A stretch of 64,000 nucleotides of DNA, taken from contig JAJKFL010000026.1 in NCBI GenBank assembly GCA_021186555.1, positions 2,170,001 to 2,234,000 on the forward strand. The letters are read 5' to 3'. Below are positions 1 through 9,005 of the stretch, one piece after another. The notes beneath the pieces are model-generated. The model was not told the DNA's origin, did not search any database, and was given only the letters and a program-made list of their open reading frames with translations. The position numbers and the translations under genes are program-made. The DNA is from Reticulitermes speratus. Lineage: Eukaryota; Arthropoda; Insecta; Blattodea; Rhinotermitidae. Positions within the stretch are counted from its first letter, which is position 1. Each line of letters begins with the position of its first letter.

Positions 1-19
1 ACCTTGGAGTACCGTACAA

Positions 20-110
20 TGCCGGGAATTCTTGACTAGCGTAGGAACTATCAGCTTATCAAGGAGGACCTTCCATTCAGGAATCCCATCAGTTGGTTAG
101 TTAATTTTGA
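20..110 (+). mobile_element. 3' tail fragment of non-LTR retrotransposon
   Basis: The stretch GGAATTCTTGACTAGCGTAG followed by AACTATCAGCT and ending in TTAGTTAA matches the region after the stop codon of the retrotransposon fragments near 2595-2660 (+), 23290-23360 (-) and 30885-30940 (-). No coding part is in the window, so the rest of the copy lies upstream of position 1. Assignment rests on these internal matches only. Confidence 0.45.
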
Positions 111-198
111 GTAAAGACAAAAACTGTTTTTTGGGGAACAAAACATTGTCGACGTGCACTTCTGTAAACACCGTCAGGTTCGTACACAAACCTCATGT

Positions 199-803
199 AC
201 GTCACAGTGATAACACGACTGTACCCTGCTGCTGTTCAAGGATAAACACACTGTACACTCTTGCTGTCACATGCATAAAACGCTTACCTTGCTGTCACAG
301 TGCAAAAACGACTGTACGCACTTGCTGTTCACAGCAACACACTGTACAGCACCTTTCTGTTCCTGCATAAACAAGACACCACTTGCTTCACGTGCATAAA
401 GATGTACACACGTTGTGTTCACAGTGCATAACAACGCTACAGCTCTTGTGTTCACAGTCTAAAGACTTACAGATTGCGTACAGCTAAACACGACGTACAG
501 CACCTATTTGCTGTCACAGTGCTAAACAATCACGTACAGCATGTGTGCTGTTCACAGTCATAAACACGACTGTACAGCCTGTTGCTGTTCACAGTGCATA
601 AACAACGACTGTACAGCACCTGCTTGCTGTTCACAGTGCATAAACAACGACTGTACAGCACCTGTTGCTGTTCACAGTGCATAAACAACGACTGTACAGC
701 ACCTGTTTGCTGTTCACAGTGCATAAACACCGACTGTACAGCACCTGCTTGCTGTTCACAGTGCATAAACAACGACTGTACAGCACCTGTTTGCTGTTCA
801 CAC
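199..803. repeat. Degenerate 42-bp minisatellite, about 14 units
   Basis: The unit contains TTCACAGTGCATAAACAACG then ACTGTACAGCACC and TGCTG. Units from about 540 onward are regular. Those from 199 to 540 carry many small deletions and substitutions, so the left edge is decayed or poorly sequenced. The open frames of 60-188 codons on both strands here only reflect a unit that is a multiple of three. Confidence 0.9.
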
Positions 804-1380
804 GCACGTACACACAGCCTATACATACTCAATTACAAACACCTAATGGAATTTTTGGAGAAAGCTTCGTCTGCGCTGACCCACAAACAACACGCTGTGG
901 AGTATCCGGCCACTGGAGGCGAGGATCGACGGGAGAGCAACGAGTGTACGGAGGAGACGACCGCGGCTGTGGGTGAAAGTTGTGAACGTACAGGCGTCCT
1001 TGTGAGTTATAGGTCAGTATCATCATCGTCATCATCATCATCATCTCTTTCCCACCATTGCGCCAGCACTGTTAAGGCTGCACAAAGTGGTTCTGAAGGA
1101 CCGGACTTGCTAGACATACAGTTCATATTTGTAACTCGTTCAGTCTAACGAGTGAGAGGTTGGCTTAGCGGTAACAGGAGTTACCATTTACCACGTAGAA
1201 GCTTGGTTGGGACACTTAATGTTTTGAGGCCCTCAACAACTCAAATTACGCCACGACGTCTTGTTTAAACGTCGTGTCAAATATATTATTATCCGCCTTC
1301 CAGCCATAATACAGTGCAGACAACAGGCAAAATTATATTTCTGTGTATTTTGGTTTTTGTATTCCTAGATATATTAAACT
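804..1380. other. Non-repetitive interval with a short TCA microsatellite
   Basis: Positions 1019-1045 are a (TCA)n run of about nine triplets with one interruption. I recognise no gene, RNA or mobile element in the rest. The short open frames have no recognisable domain. Confidence 0.6.
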
Positions 1381-2326
1381 CCACGATAAGTCGGTCCCTG
1401 TCACCACGATAAGTCGGTCCCTGTCACCACGATAAGTCGGTCCCTGTCACCACGATAAGTCGGTCCCTGTCACCACGATAAGTCGGTCCCTGTCACCACG
1501 ATAAGTCGGTCCCTGTCACCACGATAAGTCGGTCCCTGTCACCACGATAAGTCGGTCCCTGTCACCACGATAAGTCGGTCCCTGTCACCACGATAAGTCG
1601 GTCCCTGTCACCACGATAAGTCGGTCCCTGTCACCACGATAAGTCGGTCCCTGTCACCACGATAAGTCGGTCCCTGTCACCACGATAAGTCGGTCCCTGT
1701 CACCACGATAAGTCGGTCCCTGTCACCACGATAAGTCGGTCCCTGTCACCACGATAAGTCGGTCCCTGTCACCACGATAAGTCGGTCCCTGTCACCACGA
1801 TAAGTCGGTCCCTGTCACCACGATAAGTCGGTCCCTGTCACCACGATAAGTCGTCCCTGTCACCACGATAAGTCGGTCCCTGTCACCACGATAAGTCGGT
1901 CCCTGTCACCACGATAAGTCGGTCCCTGTCACCACGATAAGTCGGTCCCTGTCACCACGATAAGTCGGTCCCTGTCACCACGATAAGTCGTTCCCTGTCA
2001 CCACGATAAGTCGTCCCTGTCACCACGATAAGTCGGTCCCTGTCACCACGATAAGTCGGTCCCTGTCACCACGTAAGTCGGTCCCTGTCACCACGATAAG
2101 TCGGTCCCTGTCACCACGATAAGTCGGTCCCTGTCACCACGATAAGTCCGTCCCTGTCACCACGGTAAGTCGGTCCCTGTCACCACGATAAGTCGGTCCC
2201 TGTCACCACGATAAGTCGGTCCCTGTCACCACGGTAAGTCGGTCCCTGTCACCACGATAAGTCGGTCCCTGTCACCACGATAAGTCGGTCCCTGTCACCA
2301 CGATAAGTCCGTCCCTGTCACCACGG
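1381..2326 (+). repeat. 23-bp minisatellite, about 41 units
   Basis: The unit is CACCACGATAAGTCGG followed by TCCCTGT. Copies are nearly identical; a few have one-base changes (GATAAGTCCG, CACGGTAAG, loss of one G). The last unit runs without a break into the 5' region of the non-LTR element at 2327, and the words GTCCCTGTCACCACGG bridge both. The array is therefore best read as amplified 5' leader of that element. Confidence 0.93.
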
Positions 2327-2665
2327 CATGGCGCGTCCTCGGGTTGCGGATGGATGAACGGCCTGTGGATATGGAGGTTAGCTGCGAAAATATTGAATAA
2401 GCAGTCGCGGGCAGCCGACAAGGGGTGGTCCTCCAGCTTGGGGGTTGGGCGAGGTGCTAACAACTCCTCACCGTAAAAAATTACCAAGAAAGAATCATTT
2501 GACAAAGCCTCTGGCCTGGACTGATTCTTTGGCTCAGGATAGGGACAGGTGGCGGGCTGTTGTGAGTGCGGTAATGAACCTTCGGGTTCTATAAAACGCG
2601 GGGAATTTTTGACTAGCTGACGAACAGTTAGCTTCGAGAAGTACTGTGCTCCATGGAGTTAGTTA
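2327..2665 (+). mobile_element. Internally deleted non-LTR retrotransposon (5' region joined to 3' end)
   Basis: The first part (2327 to about 2530) contains GGCATGGCGCGTCCTCGGG and GGTGGTCCTCCAGCTTGGGG, which I recall as the 5' region of an RTE-like element common in insects. From about 2530 the sequence is instead the end of the second open reading frame: 2517-2591 reads [20 protein letters not shown] then NLRVL, with stop TAA at 2592-2594. A tail with GACTAGCTGACGAAC and TTAGTTATTTAG follows. Almost the whole coding region, including endonuclease and reverse transcriptase, is absent. The join falls near TTGGCT, which both parts could supply. The 5' identity comes from memory; the 3' part is supported by copies at 25.7, 31 and 40.6 kb. 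Confidence 0.65.
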
Positions 2666-2712
2666 TTTAGATACATTAAACTTATAAATTCGAAGGGAAA
2701 AACACAGTTATT

Positions 2713-3385
2713 TAGCCCCCTAAAGCCAGTGGTCACTACATGTACGCCATGTTTAACATTCACAAATTCTACGTTCTGCCCACACAGTGTATTTATGTGT
2801 TTTGTGTGGATTCAGAACAAACAGCGATTATTTCACTGTACAACATTAACTGACTGGTTTGTATAACTGAGACGGAGTGGGTTTACTGCGCGGTACGGAC
2901 TGTATTTATGTGTTTTGTGTGGATCTCAGAACAAACAGCGATTATTTCACTGTACAGCATTAACTGACTGGTTTGTATAACTGAGACGGAGTGGTTTACT
3001 GCGCGGTACGGACTGTATTTATGTGTTTTGTGTGGATCTCAGAACAAACAGCGATTATTTCACTGTACAACATTAACTGACTGGTTTGTATAACTGAGAC
3101 GGAGTGGGTTTACTGCGCGGTACGGACTGTATTTATGTGTTTTGTGTGGATCTCAGAACAAACAGCGATTATTTCACTGTACAACATTAACTGACTGGTT
3201 TGTATAACTGAGACGGAGTGGGTTTACTGCGCGGTACGGACTGTATTTATGTGTTTTGTGTGGATCTCAGAACAAACAGCGATTATTTCACTGTACAGCA
3301 TTAACTGACTGGTTTGTATAACTGAGACGGAGTGTGTTTACTGCGCGGTACGGACTGAATATTTATATGTAAGTCATGTTAATCT
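2713..3385 (+). mobile_element. 114-bp-satellite element, copy E1 (leader + about 5 units + trailer)
   Basis: A leader (2713-2790: CCCCCTAAAGCCAGTGGTCA, then TTCTACGTTCTGCCCACA) precedes about five head-to-tail 114-bp units. Each unit contains TGTATTTATGTGTTTTGTGT, CAGCGATTATTTCACTGTAC, AACTGACTGGTTTGTATAAC and TACTGCGCGGTACGGAC. The array ends with a variant, GGACTGAATATTTATATG. The same leader and similar trailers bound arrays at 34.7, 42.1, 49.9 and 55.2 kb. The unit is 38 codons with one TAA stop, so frames longer than about 40 codons arise only where that stop is mutated. No protein function is claimed. Confidence 0.8.
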
Positions 3386-3881
3386 TACTCTTTACAAGGT
3401 TACGTAAATGATCGATATGCATTTCAGAGCGATCTGCTTGAGTTACTTAAAAGCAACTAATTGTGCCGACAGCCGGTTGCTCTGCCAAGCTGTGCCGACA
3501 ACAGAAGTGTGTCACCGTCAGATAGGAACAAGAACACAGGCGAAGCTGCGACTTGAAATTCTCCGGACATGTGTCTTAATTTAAACAACAAAACAGAGGC
3601 ACACATTTCCATAGTGGCCTAAGAACAAAAAATGAATTCTGAGAAAATCGCACTTTTGTGTTCTCTGACGTTCCATCTTGACATCTGCTGTCCTGCTCCG
3701 TAGATGTAACTGACGTCACTATAAACGCACTTACGCAGAACGTTGCGAGTACCAGCACGCACGATATTTACTTACGAAACTGTGTGCAGAATTTAAATAA
3801 AAATTAATTGTGATTCGGCTCGTTCTTTTCGCTGCAATTCAGCGTAGAACCACAGAACAGCTACAATATGATCATTAAATG
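3386..3881. other. Unassigned interval
   Basis: Non-repetitive, with no recognisable gene or element. A 60-codon minus-strand frame at 3576-3758 has no domain or start context that supports it. Confidence 0.5.
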
Positions 3882-4047
3882 ATAAACTTCACCCCATAAG
3901 CTACCATGAAGACACAGAGGGCGAGTAGAGGTACGTCCTATGGCTCTACTCTTACTTTAACCTCGGCACTAGATGGGGTGGGTGGTTAACGACACGCCCC
4001 GGCCGCTCTACCCCCAGGAATGACCGGTACGCGTTGTATAGGAGGCA
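3882..4047 (-). mobile_element. SINE-C, 5'-truncated copy
   Basis: Read on the minus strand it holds the SINE-C body and end: the word for GGCCGGGGCGTG, the AGCGCCGAGGTTAA-like stretch, and the ACCTCTACTC/CTTCATGG motifs. The tRNA-like head present at 48673 is missing. It lies 55 bp before a SINE-A copy in opposite orientation. Confidence 0.7.
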
Positions 4048-4101
4048 CACTGTAATCAGTAGCAGTTTGTTTGGAGACTTTGTTTATTTATAGACGTAAT
4101 T

Positions 4102-4376
4102 GGCCGTGCCATGGCTAGGCGGTTAGTCGCCGGCCTCTCACCGCGGAGGCCCGGGTTCGATCCCGGGTCAGTCCATGTGAGATTTGTGGTGGACAAATTG
4201 GCACTGGGACAGGTTTTTCTCCGAGTTGTCGGTTTTTCCCTGTCATTTTCATTCCACTGTTGCTCCATTAATTATAAAACTTGGTAAAAAAAACTGCTCA
4301 TCTTCCTCATAGGGGTTGCACAATAAGCCTTAAGGCTGCGGTGCGTCCGTAGCATCTGCTGCGGGGCCCTTCACCA
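4102..4376 (+). mobile_element. SINE-A, full-length tRNA-derived copy
   Basis: The head has an A-box-like TGGCTAGGCGGTTAGTCGC and a B box GGGTTCGATCCCGGG, the internal RNA polymerase III promoter. The spacing and the CTCTCAC loop resemble tRNA-Glu or tRNA-Asp, which is an inference. The body contains GTGGTGGACAAATTGGCACT and CCCTGTCATTTTCATTCCAC. It ends in TAAGGCTGCGGTGCGTCCG and GCTGCGGGGCCC. Two more plus-strand copies lie at 62967 and 63652. Confidence 0.85.
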
Positions 4377-4845
4377 CGCAAAGAAAATGGACATAGTTAC
4401 ACGAATTTGATACAACGGTACAAGGAACATGTAAAGTAAAATGTCGTTTTATCTGGGACTGCTGGCACGTAGAATGTGCCATGTGCCATGTGCCATGTGC
4501 CATGCTGCAGGAAACACAAACATATTTACGAAACATTAACACTCACTGTTGTGTTATCAACTGTTAAGAGCAACTTGACATACATTGTGGTGTATAGTGT
4601 GATACCAAATGGAACAGAGAATGTTGATGTGAACGTGACCTTGAACCCCTGATGATGGCCCTGTTACAGCCGAAACATATGTAGGTTTAATGAACATATC
4701 TAAGAAATAAATTGCATGTGTTGGTTTAATTGTTGAAGGCGTTCTTTCTTTCCTTGGTAAGTAAGAAACGCCCAAAAATTCGAGAACCCCTGGCTGTCGT
4801 CAGCTCTCGTGCATGTCGATATAAGTCCGTGCAGAACAGCGGACC
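4377..4845. other. Mostly unassigned interval with a 7-bp repeat
   Basis: Positions 4474-4501 are four copies of ATGTGCC. At 4645-4690 CCTGATGATGGCCCTG followed by CCGAAACATATGTAGG resembles one arm of the hairpin elements at 12.1 and 49.7 kb, but the partner arm is unclear. No gene is recognised. Confidence 0.45.
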
Positions 4846-5083
4846 TCTGTAGTCTGTGGTGAGACTACCAGTGTTTCGGGGGGTATACTGCTTCTATCTT
4901 AAAGGCTGTTACGCCTTATTATTTCGTGTTCTCTTACTAAGTTTTGTAGAAATCTGGCGACTGGTGAGGAACTTTAAAGTCTGCTGCCCCTTTTTAGGTT
5001 TGCAAATGCGACGAGTCACTAGCTGCTCAATATAAACCGTGTTTGAAGCAGACAGCTTTAGTTGTGACTGGCGAGAAACAGGG

Positions 5084-5295
5084 CACTTACTGCACTTACT
5101 GCACTTACCGCACTTACTGCACTTACTGCACTTACTGCACTTACCGCACTTACTGCACTTAATGCACTTACTGCACTTACCGCACTTACCGCACTTACCG
5201 CACTTACTGCACTTACCGCACTTACTGCACTTAATGCACTTACTGCACTTACCGCACTTACTGCACTTAATGCACTTACCGCACTTACCGCACTT
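5084..5295. repeat. 9-bp repeat in left foldback arm, about 23.5 units
   Basis: The unit is CACTTACTG, with CACTTACCG and CACTTAATG variants. It ends in the small hairpin CACTTCTTGAAGTG. The equivalent place in the right arm has about 4.5 units. The 93-codon plus-strand frame rich in His-Leu is this repeat read through and not a protein gene. Confidence 0.92.
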
Positions 5296-5309
5296 CTTGA
5301 AGTGCTGGG

Positions 5310-5364
5310 AGCTCTTGTAGCTCAGTCGGATTGCACTGTCGAGGGATCTGAGTTTGATTCCCTG
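5310..5364 (+). mobile_element. tRNA-like SINE head in left foldback arm
   Basis: TGTAGCTCAGTCGGATTGC fits an A box and GAGTTTGATTCC fits a B box at normal spacing. The same head occurs inverted at 5972-6028. After 5364 the two copies stop matching, and no SINE body follows here. I do not consider it a functional tRNA because no acceptor stem can be drawn. Confidence 0.55.
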
Positions 5365-5689
5365 TCAGCACGTGAAAGGCTGACCGCTTGGAAGGTCCCC
5401 GATGACGTCTAGCAATCACCAGTGACAACGGGTGATTACAGCCCCTCCGGTGATTTGGAACTTAAGGACTGTGGTTACTATACAGGGTACAGGATTTTGG
5501 ATCTGACGCTGCGTAGGCAGGTAGGTTGCTACGAAACGTCGGTAGTGTGCATCTACCAAACTACACGGTATCACAGGCTGGAAAAATGCAACCTCAACAC
5601 AAAGTCTTCCGACTGTCTATTAACAGACAACTTCTGTTTAAGTTAAGGTAAAAGTTAAACCTGTAATAATCATCACGCCGTAAAAACCT
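5365..5689. other. Foldback spacer, unassigned part
   Basis: It contains GACGCTGCGTAGGCAGGTAG and CGAAACGTCGGTAGT, words shared with the hairpin MITE family at 28.7 kb, so a decayed MITE fragment is possible. No gene is recognised. Confidence 0.4.
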
Positions 5690-6035
5690 ATCGAGGAGTG
5701 GAGGTACAGCTCCACACATTCTGAACCTTAAATGTAAGTATAGGTCACCTATCAACTCGTGATTTCTGGGGGGGGGGGTCGCTAACACTATGCCCATTTA
5801 TCCGCCCATACGCACCCAGAATTAAAAAGTCGATTAACTAAATATACTAGTCAGGTTCACGCACCCGCCGCTTTGCCCCCAGGGATAAAGCAGAGGTACT
5901 TATTGGATAAGAGATTGTGGGCGGACCCCAGAGCCTGTCTGGACACTGTAAAGACAAGAATTATTATAATTCAGGGAATCAAACTCAGATCCCTCGACAG
6001 TGCAATCCGACTGAGCTACAAGAGCTCCCAGCACT
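5690..6035 (-). mobile_element. Diverged SINE-C-like copy with tRNA-like head
   Basis: On the minus strand the tRNA-like head (6028 down to 5972) is followed by a body with TGTCCAGACAGGCTCTGGGG, a GGGGGCAAAGCGGCGGGTGCG stretch like the SINE-C body, and an end with GGAGCTGTACCTCCACTCC. An 11-base G run at 5768-5778 interrupts it. Its head lies inside the right foldback arm. Confidence 0.55.
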
Positions 6036-6040
6036 TTAAG

Positions 6041-6081
6041 AAGTGCGGTAAGTGCGGTAAGTGCAGTAAGTGCAGTAAGTG
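6041..6081. repeat. 9-bp repeat in right foldback arm, about 4.5 units
   Basis: This is the inverted counterpart of the 5084-5295 array (GCGGTAAGT/GCAGTAAGT). It shows the short state of the same repeat. Confidence 0.85.
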
Positions 6082-6458
6082 CCCTGTTTCTCGCCAGTCA
6101 CAACTAAAGCTGTCTGCTTCAAACACGGTTTATATTGAGCAGCTAGTGACTCGTCGCATTTGCAAACCTAAAAAGGGGCAGCAGACTTTAAAGTTCCTCA
6201 CCAGTCGCCAGATTTCTACAAAACTTAGTAAGAGAATACGAAATAATAAGGCGTAACAGCCTTTAAGATAGAAGCAGTATATCCCCCGAAACACTGGTTG
6301 TCTCACAACAGACTACAGAGTGTCATGATCATGAAGATGGAGTCATTATATACATGCGAAACAATGGTCCTCATATATGGCGTCATAAAACAGCAAACAC
6401 ACCAAATGTTATTATCAGAAAAATGTCAGCAAAATACTGGCAGTTGGCTGTCCTTGAG

Positions 6459-7410
6459 AGTCCTGTCTACATCACCATCAGTCCTGTCTACATCACCATC
6501 AGTCCTGTCTACATCACCATCAGTCCTGTCTACATCACCATCAGTCCTGTCTACATCACCATCAGTCCTGTCTACATCACCATCAGTCCTGTCTACATCA
6601 CCATCAGTCCTGTCTACATCACCATCAGTCCTGTCTACATCACCATCAGTCCTGTCTACATCACATCAGTCCTGTCTACATCACCATCAGTCCTGTCTAC
6701 ATCACCATCAGTCCTGTCTACATCACCATCAGTCCTGTCTACATCACATCAGTCCTGTCTACATCACCATCAGTCCTGTCTACATCACCATCGTCCCTGT
6801 CCTGACATCACCATCAGTCCTGTCTACATCACCATCAGTCCTGTCTACATCACCATCAGTCCTGTCTACATCACATCATCCGTCCTGTCTCTACATCACC
6901 ATCAGTCCTGTCTACATCACATCAGTCCTGTCTACATCACCATCAGTCCTGTCTACATCACCATCAGTCCTGTCTACATCACCATCAGTCCTGTCTACAT
7001 CACCATCAGTCCTGTCTACATCACCATCAGTCCTGTCTACATCACCATCAGTCCTGTCTACACATCCTCAACACCTCAGTCCGTCCTCATTTCCATCAGT
7101 CCTGTCTACATAACCATCAGTCCTGTCTACATCACCATCAGTCCTGTCTACATCACCATCAGTCCTGTCTACATCACCATCAGTCCTGTCTACATCACCA
7201 TCAGTCCTGTCTACATCACCATCAGTCCTGTCTACATCACATCAGTCCTGTCTACATCACCATCAGTCCTGTCTACATCACCATCAGTCCTGTCTACATC
7301 ACCATCAGTCCTGTCTACATTACCATCAGTCCTGTCTACATCACCATCAGTCCTGTCTACATCACCATCAGTCCTGTCTACATCACCATCAGTCCTGTCT
7401 ACATCACCAT
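6459..7410. repeat. 21-bp minisatellite, about 45 units
   Basis: The unit is CATCAGTCCTGTCTACATCAC. Several units are 20 bp after loss of one C, and 6790-6900 and 7060-7110 are irregular. Two overlapping frames of 271 and 352 codons, rich in Ser, Thr and Pro, arise because the unit has no stop in either frame. The 20-bp units shift frame repeatedly, which argues against a translated protein. The array starts about 140 bp after the foldback's right arm. Confidence 0.93.
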
Positions 7411-7605
7411 AAAGCTATTACTGTTACGTCACGCCATCTGCTTTTTGTTTCTACCCGAAGAAGGTTAGACGGTTCAAGGAGCTCCACATAGACATGTCTA
7501 ACACGGGCGGTGTAATTAGCACTTTACTGCGCATGTGGTAACCTTATATAAGAAAACAGGATGAGGGGGGCAGTAAGAGGAAATTGTATTGGTAGAACGT
7601 TTTAA

Positions 7606-7893
7606 ATTCTGAAACAATGTTGTCCCCGTGTAGGCCATGAAGGCGTATGAGGGAGTTGGATTATAGCTCCATTCATTCTTGACCCTCGAAACTGGGTAGA
7701 AATTAGTGGTCAATTTCGCAATCCGGCCGCTTTACTTCAGCGAAAATAACACCAGATGTCCGTAGAACAGGAAGTTTGGTAGTCCTGGACGTTTCATAGA
7801 ACAGGAAATTTCTTGCGTCTGCCGTGAATCGAACTAAGATCTTCGAGCTCGAAGTCTAGTAACTACACTTGCCGAGCTATCTCGGAACCCTAA
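7606..7893 (-). mobile_element. SINE-C-like copy
   Basis: Read on the minus strand, the head has GATAGCTCGGCAAGTGTAG (A box) and AGTTCGATTC (B box). It ends with AAAGCGGCCGG, GGGTCAAGAATGAATGGAGC and GCCTTCATGGCCTACACGGG. The body has a local duplication around TAGAACAGGAA. Confidence 0.65.
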
Positions 7894-7969
7894 AGACGTG
7901 CTGAAAAGAAGGTAGAGTGGTGGTAGGTCGGTTGTTTGTGGTTAGAGTGGGGCACAGAAGCTGAGCAGT

Positions 7970-8840
7970 TGCTGCATTAGTGCTGTGTTAGTGCTGCATT
8001 AGTGCTTTGTTACTGCTGTGTTAGTGCTGCATTAGTGCTGTGTTAATGCTGCGTTAGTGCTGCATTAGTGCTGTGTTAGTGCTGCGTTAGTGCTGTGTTA
8101 GTGCTGTGTTAGTGATGTGTTAGTGCTGCATTAGTGCTGTGTTAGTGATGTGTTAGTGATGTGTCAGTGCTGCATTAGTGCTGTGTTACTGCTGTGTTAG
8201 TGCTGCATTAGTGCTGTGTTACTGCTGTGTTAGTGCTGCGTTAGTGCTGTGTTAGTGCTGTGTTAGTGATGTGTTAGTGGTGTGTTAGTACTGCATTAGT
8301 GCTGTGTTAGTGCTGTGTTATTGATGTGTTAGTGATGTGTCAGTGCTGCATTAGTGCTGTGTTAGTGTTGCATTAGTGCTGTGTTACTGCTGTGTTAGTG
8401 CTGCATTAGTGCTGTGTTACTGTTGTGTTAGTGCTGCGTTAGTGCTGTGTTAGTGCTGTGTTAGTGATGTGTTAGTGATGTGTTAGTGATGTGTTAGTGC
8501 TGTATTAGTGCTGTGTTAGTGCTGTGTTAGTGTTGAATCAGTGCTGTGTTAGTGCTGTGTTACTGCTATATTAGTGCTGCGTTAGTGCTGTGTTAGTGCT
8601 GCATTAGTGCTGCATTAGTGCTGTGTTAGTGCTGCGTTAGTGCTGTGTTAGTGCTGTGTAAGTGATGTGTTAGTGATGTGTTAGTGCTGCATTAGTGCTG
8701 TGTTAGTGCTGTGTTAGTGATGTGTTAGTGTTGAATCAGTGCTGTGTTAGTGGTGTGTTACTGCTATATTAGTGCTGCGTTAGTGCTATGTTAGTGCTGC
8801 ATTAGTGCTGTGTTAGTGCTGCGTTAGTGCTCTATTAGTG
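7970..8840. repeat. 11-bp array, about 79 units
   Basis: Units are GTGCTGTGTTA, GTGCTGCATTA, GTGCTGCGTTA and GTGATGTGTTA in mixed order. Longer patterns recur, such as a GATGTGTTA pair followed by GTGCTGCATTA, which suggests multi-unit duplications. The strand is rich in G and T. Confidence 0.92.
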
Positions 8841-9005
8841 TTTGCTGTGGGAGGAGTGCATTACGGGAAATTTTGATGTCAAGACTGGAGGCTTCCTAAA
8901 GCCGGAACATGTGTGACATTCGGTAAGTCACTGACACGAAGTCGTTCGTCAGAATAGCAACTGACTATATCGAGGTTTACAGAACTGCTCATTTCCATCC
9001 TCCGC

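Larger units (their letters stand above)
4846..6321. mobile_element. Foldback structure: near-identical inverted arms around a 607-bp spacer
   Basis: The left arm (4846-5364) and right arm (5972-6321, inverted) match almost base for base outside their tandem core. I count about five differences in roughly 305 compared bases. Both arms begin CTCTGTAGTCTGT, share GGCTGTTACGCCTTATTATT and GGTTTGCAAATGCGACGAGT, and end in a tRNA-like TAGCTCAGTCGGATTGCACT and GATTCCCTG. The arms differ mainly in the 9-bp repeat: 212 bp on the left and 41 bp on the right. No transposase is visible. It could be a foldback-type element, an inverted duplication or an assembly palindrome. Confidence 0.75.

Noticed and set aside
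4102..4180. Possible functional tRNA gene
   Set aside because: A and B boxes are present, but no acceptor stem closes and the SINE-A body follows. The same applies to the other SINE heads.
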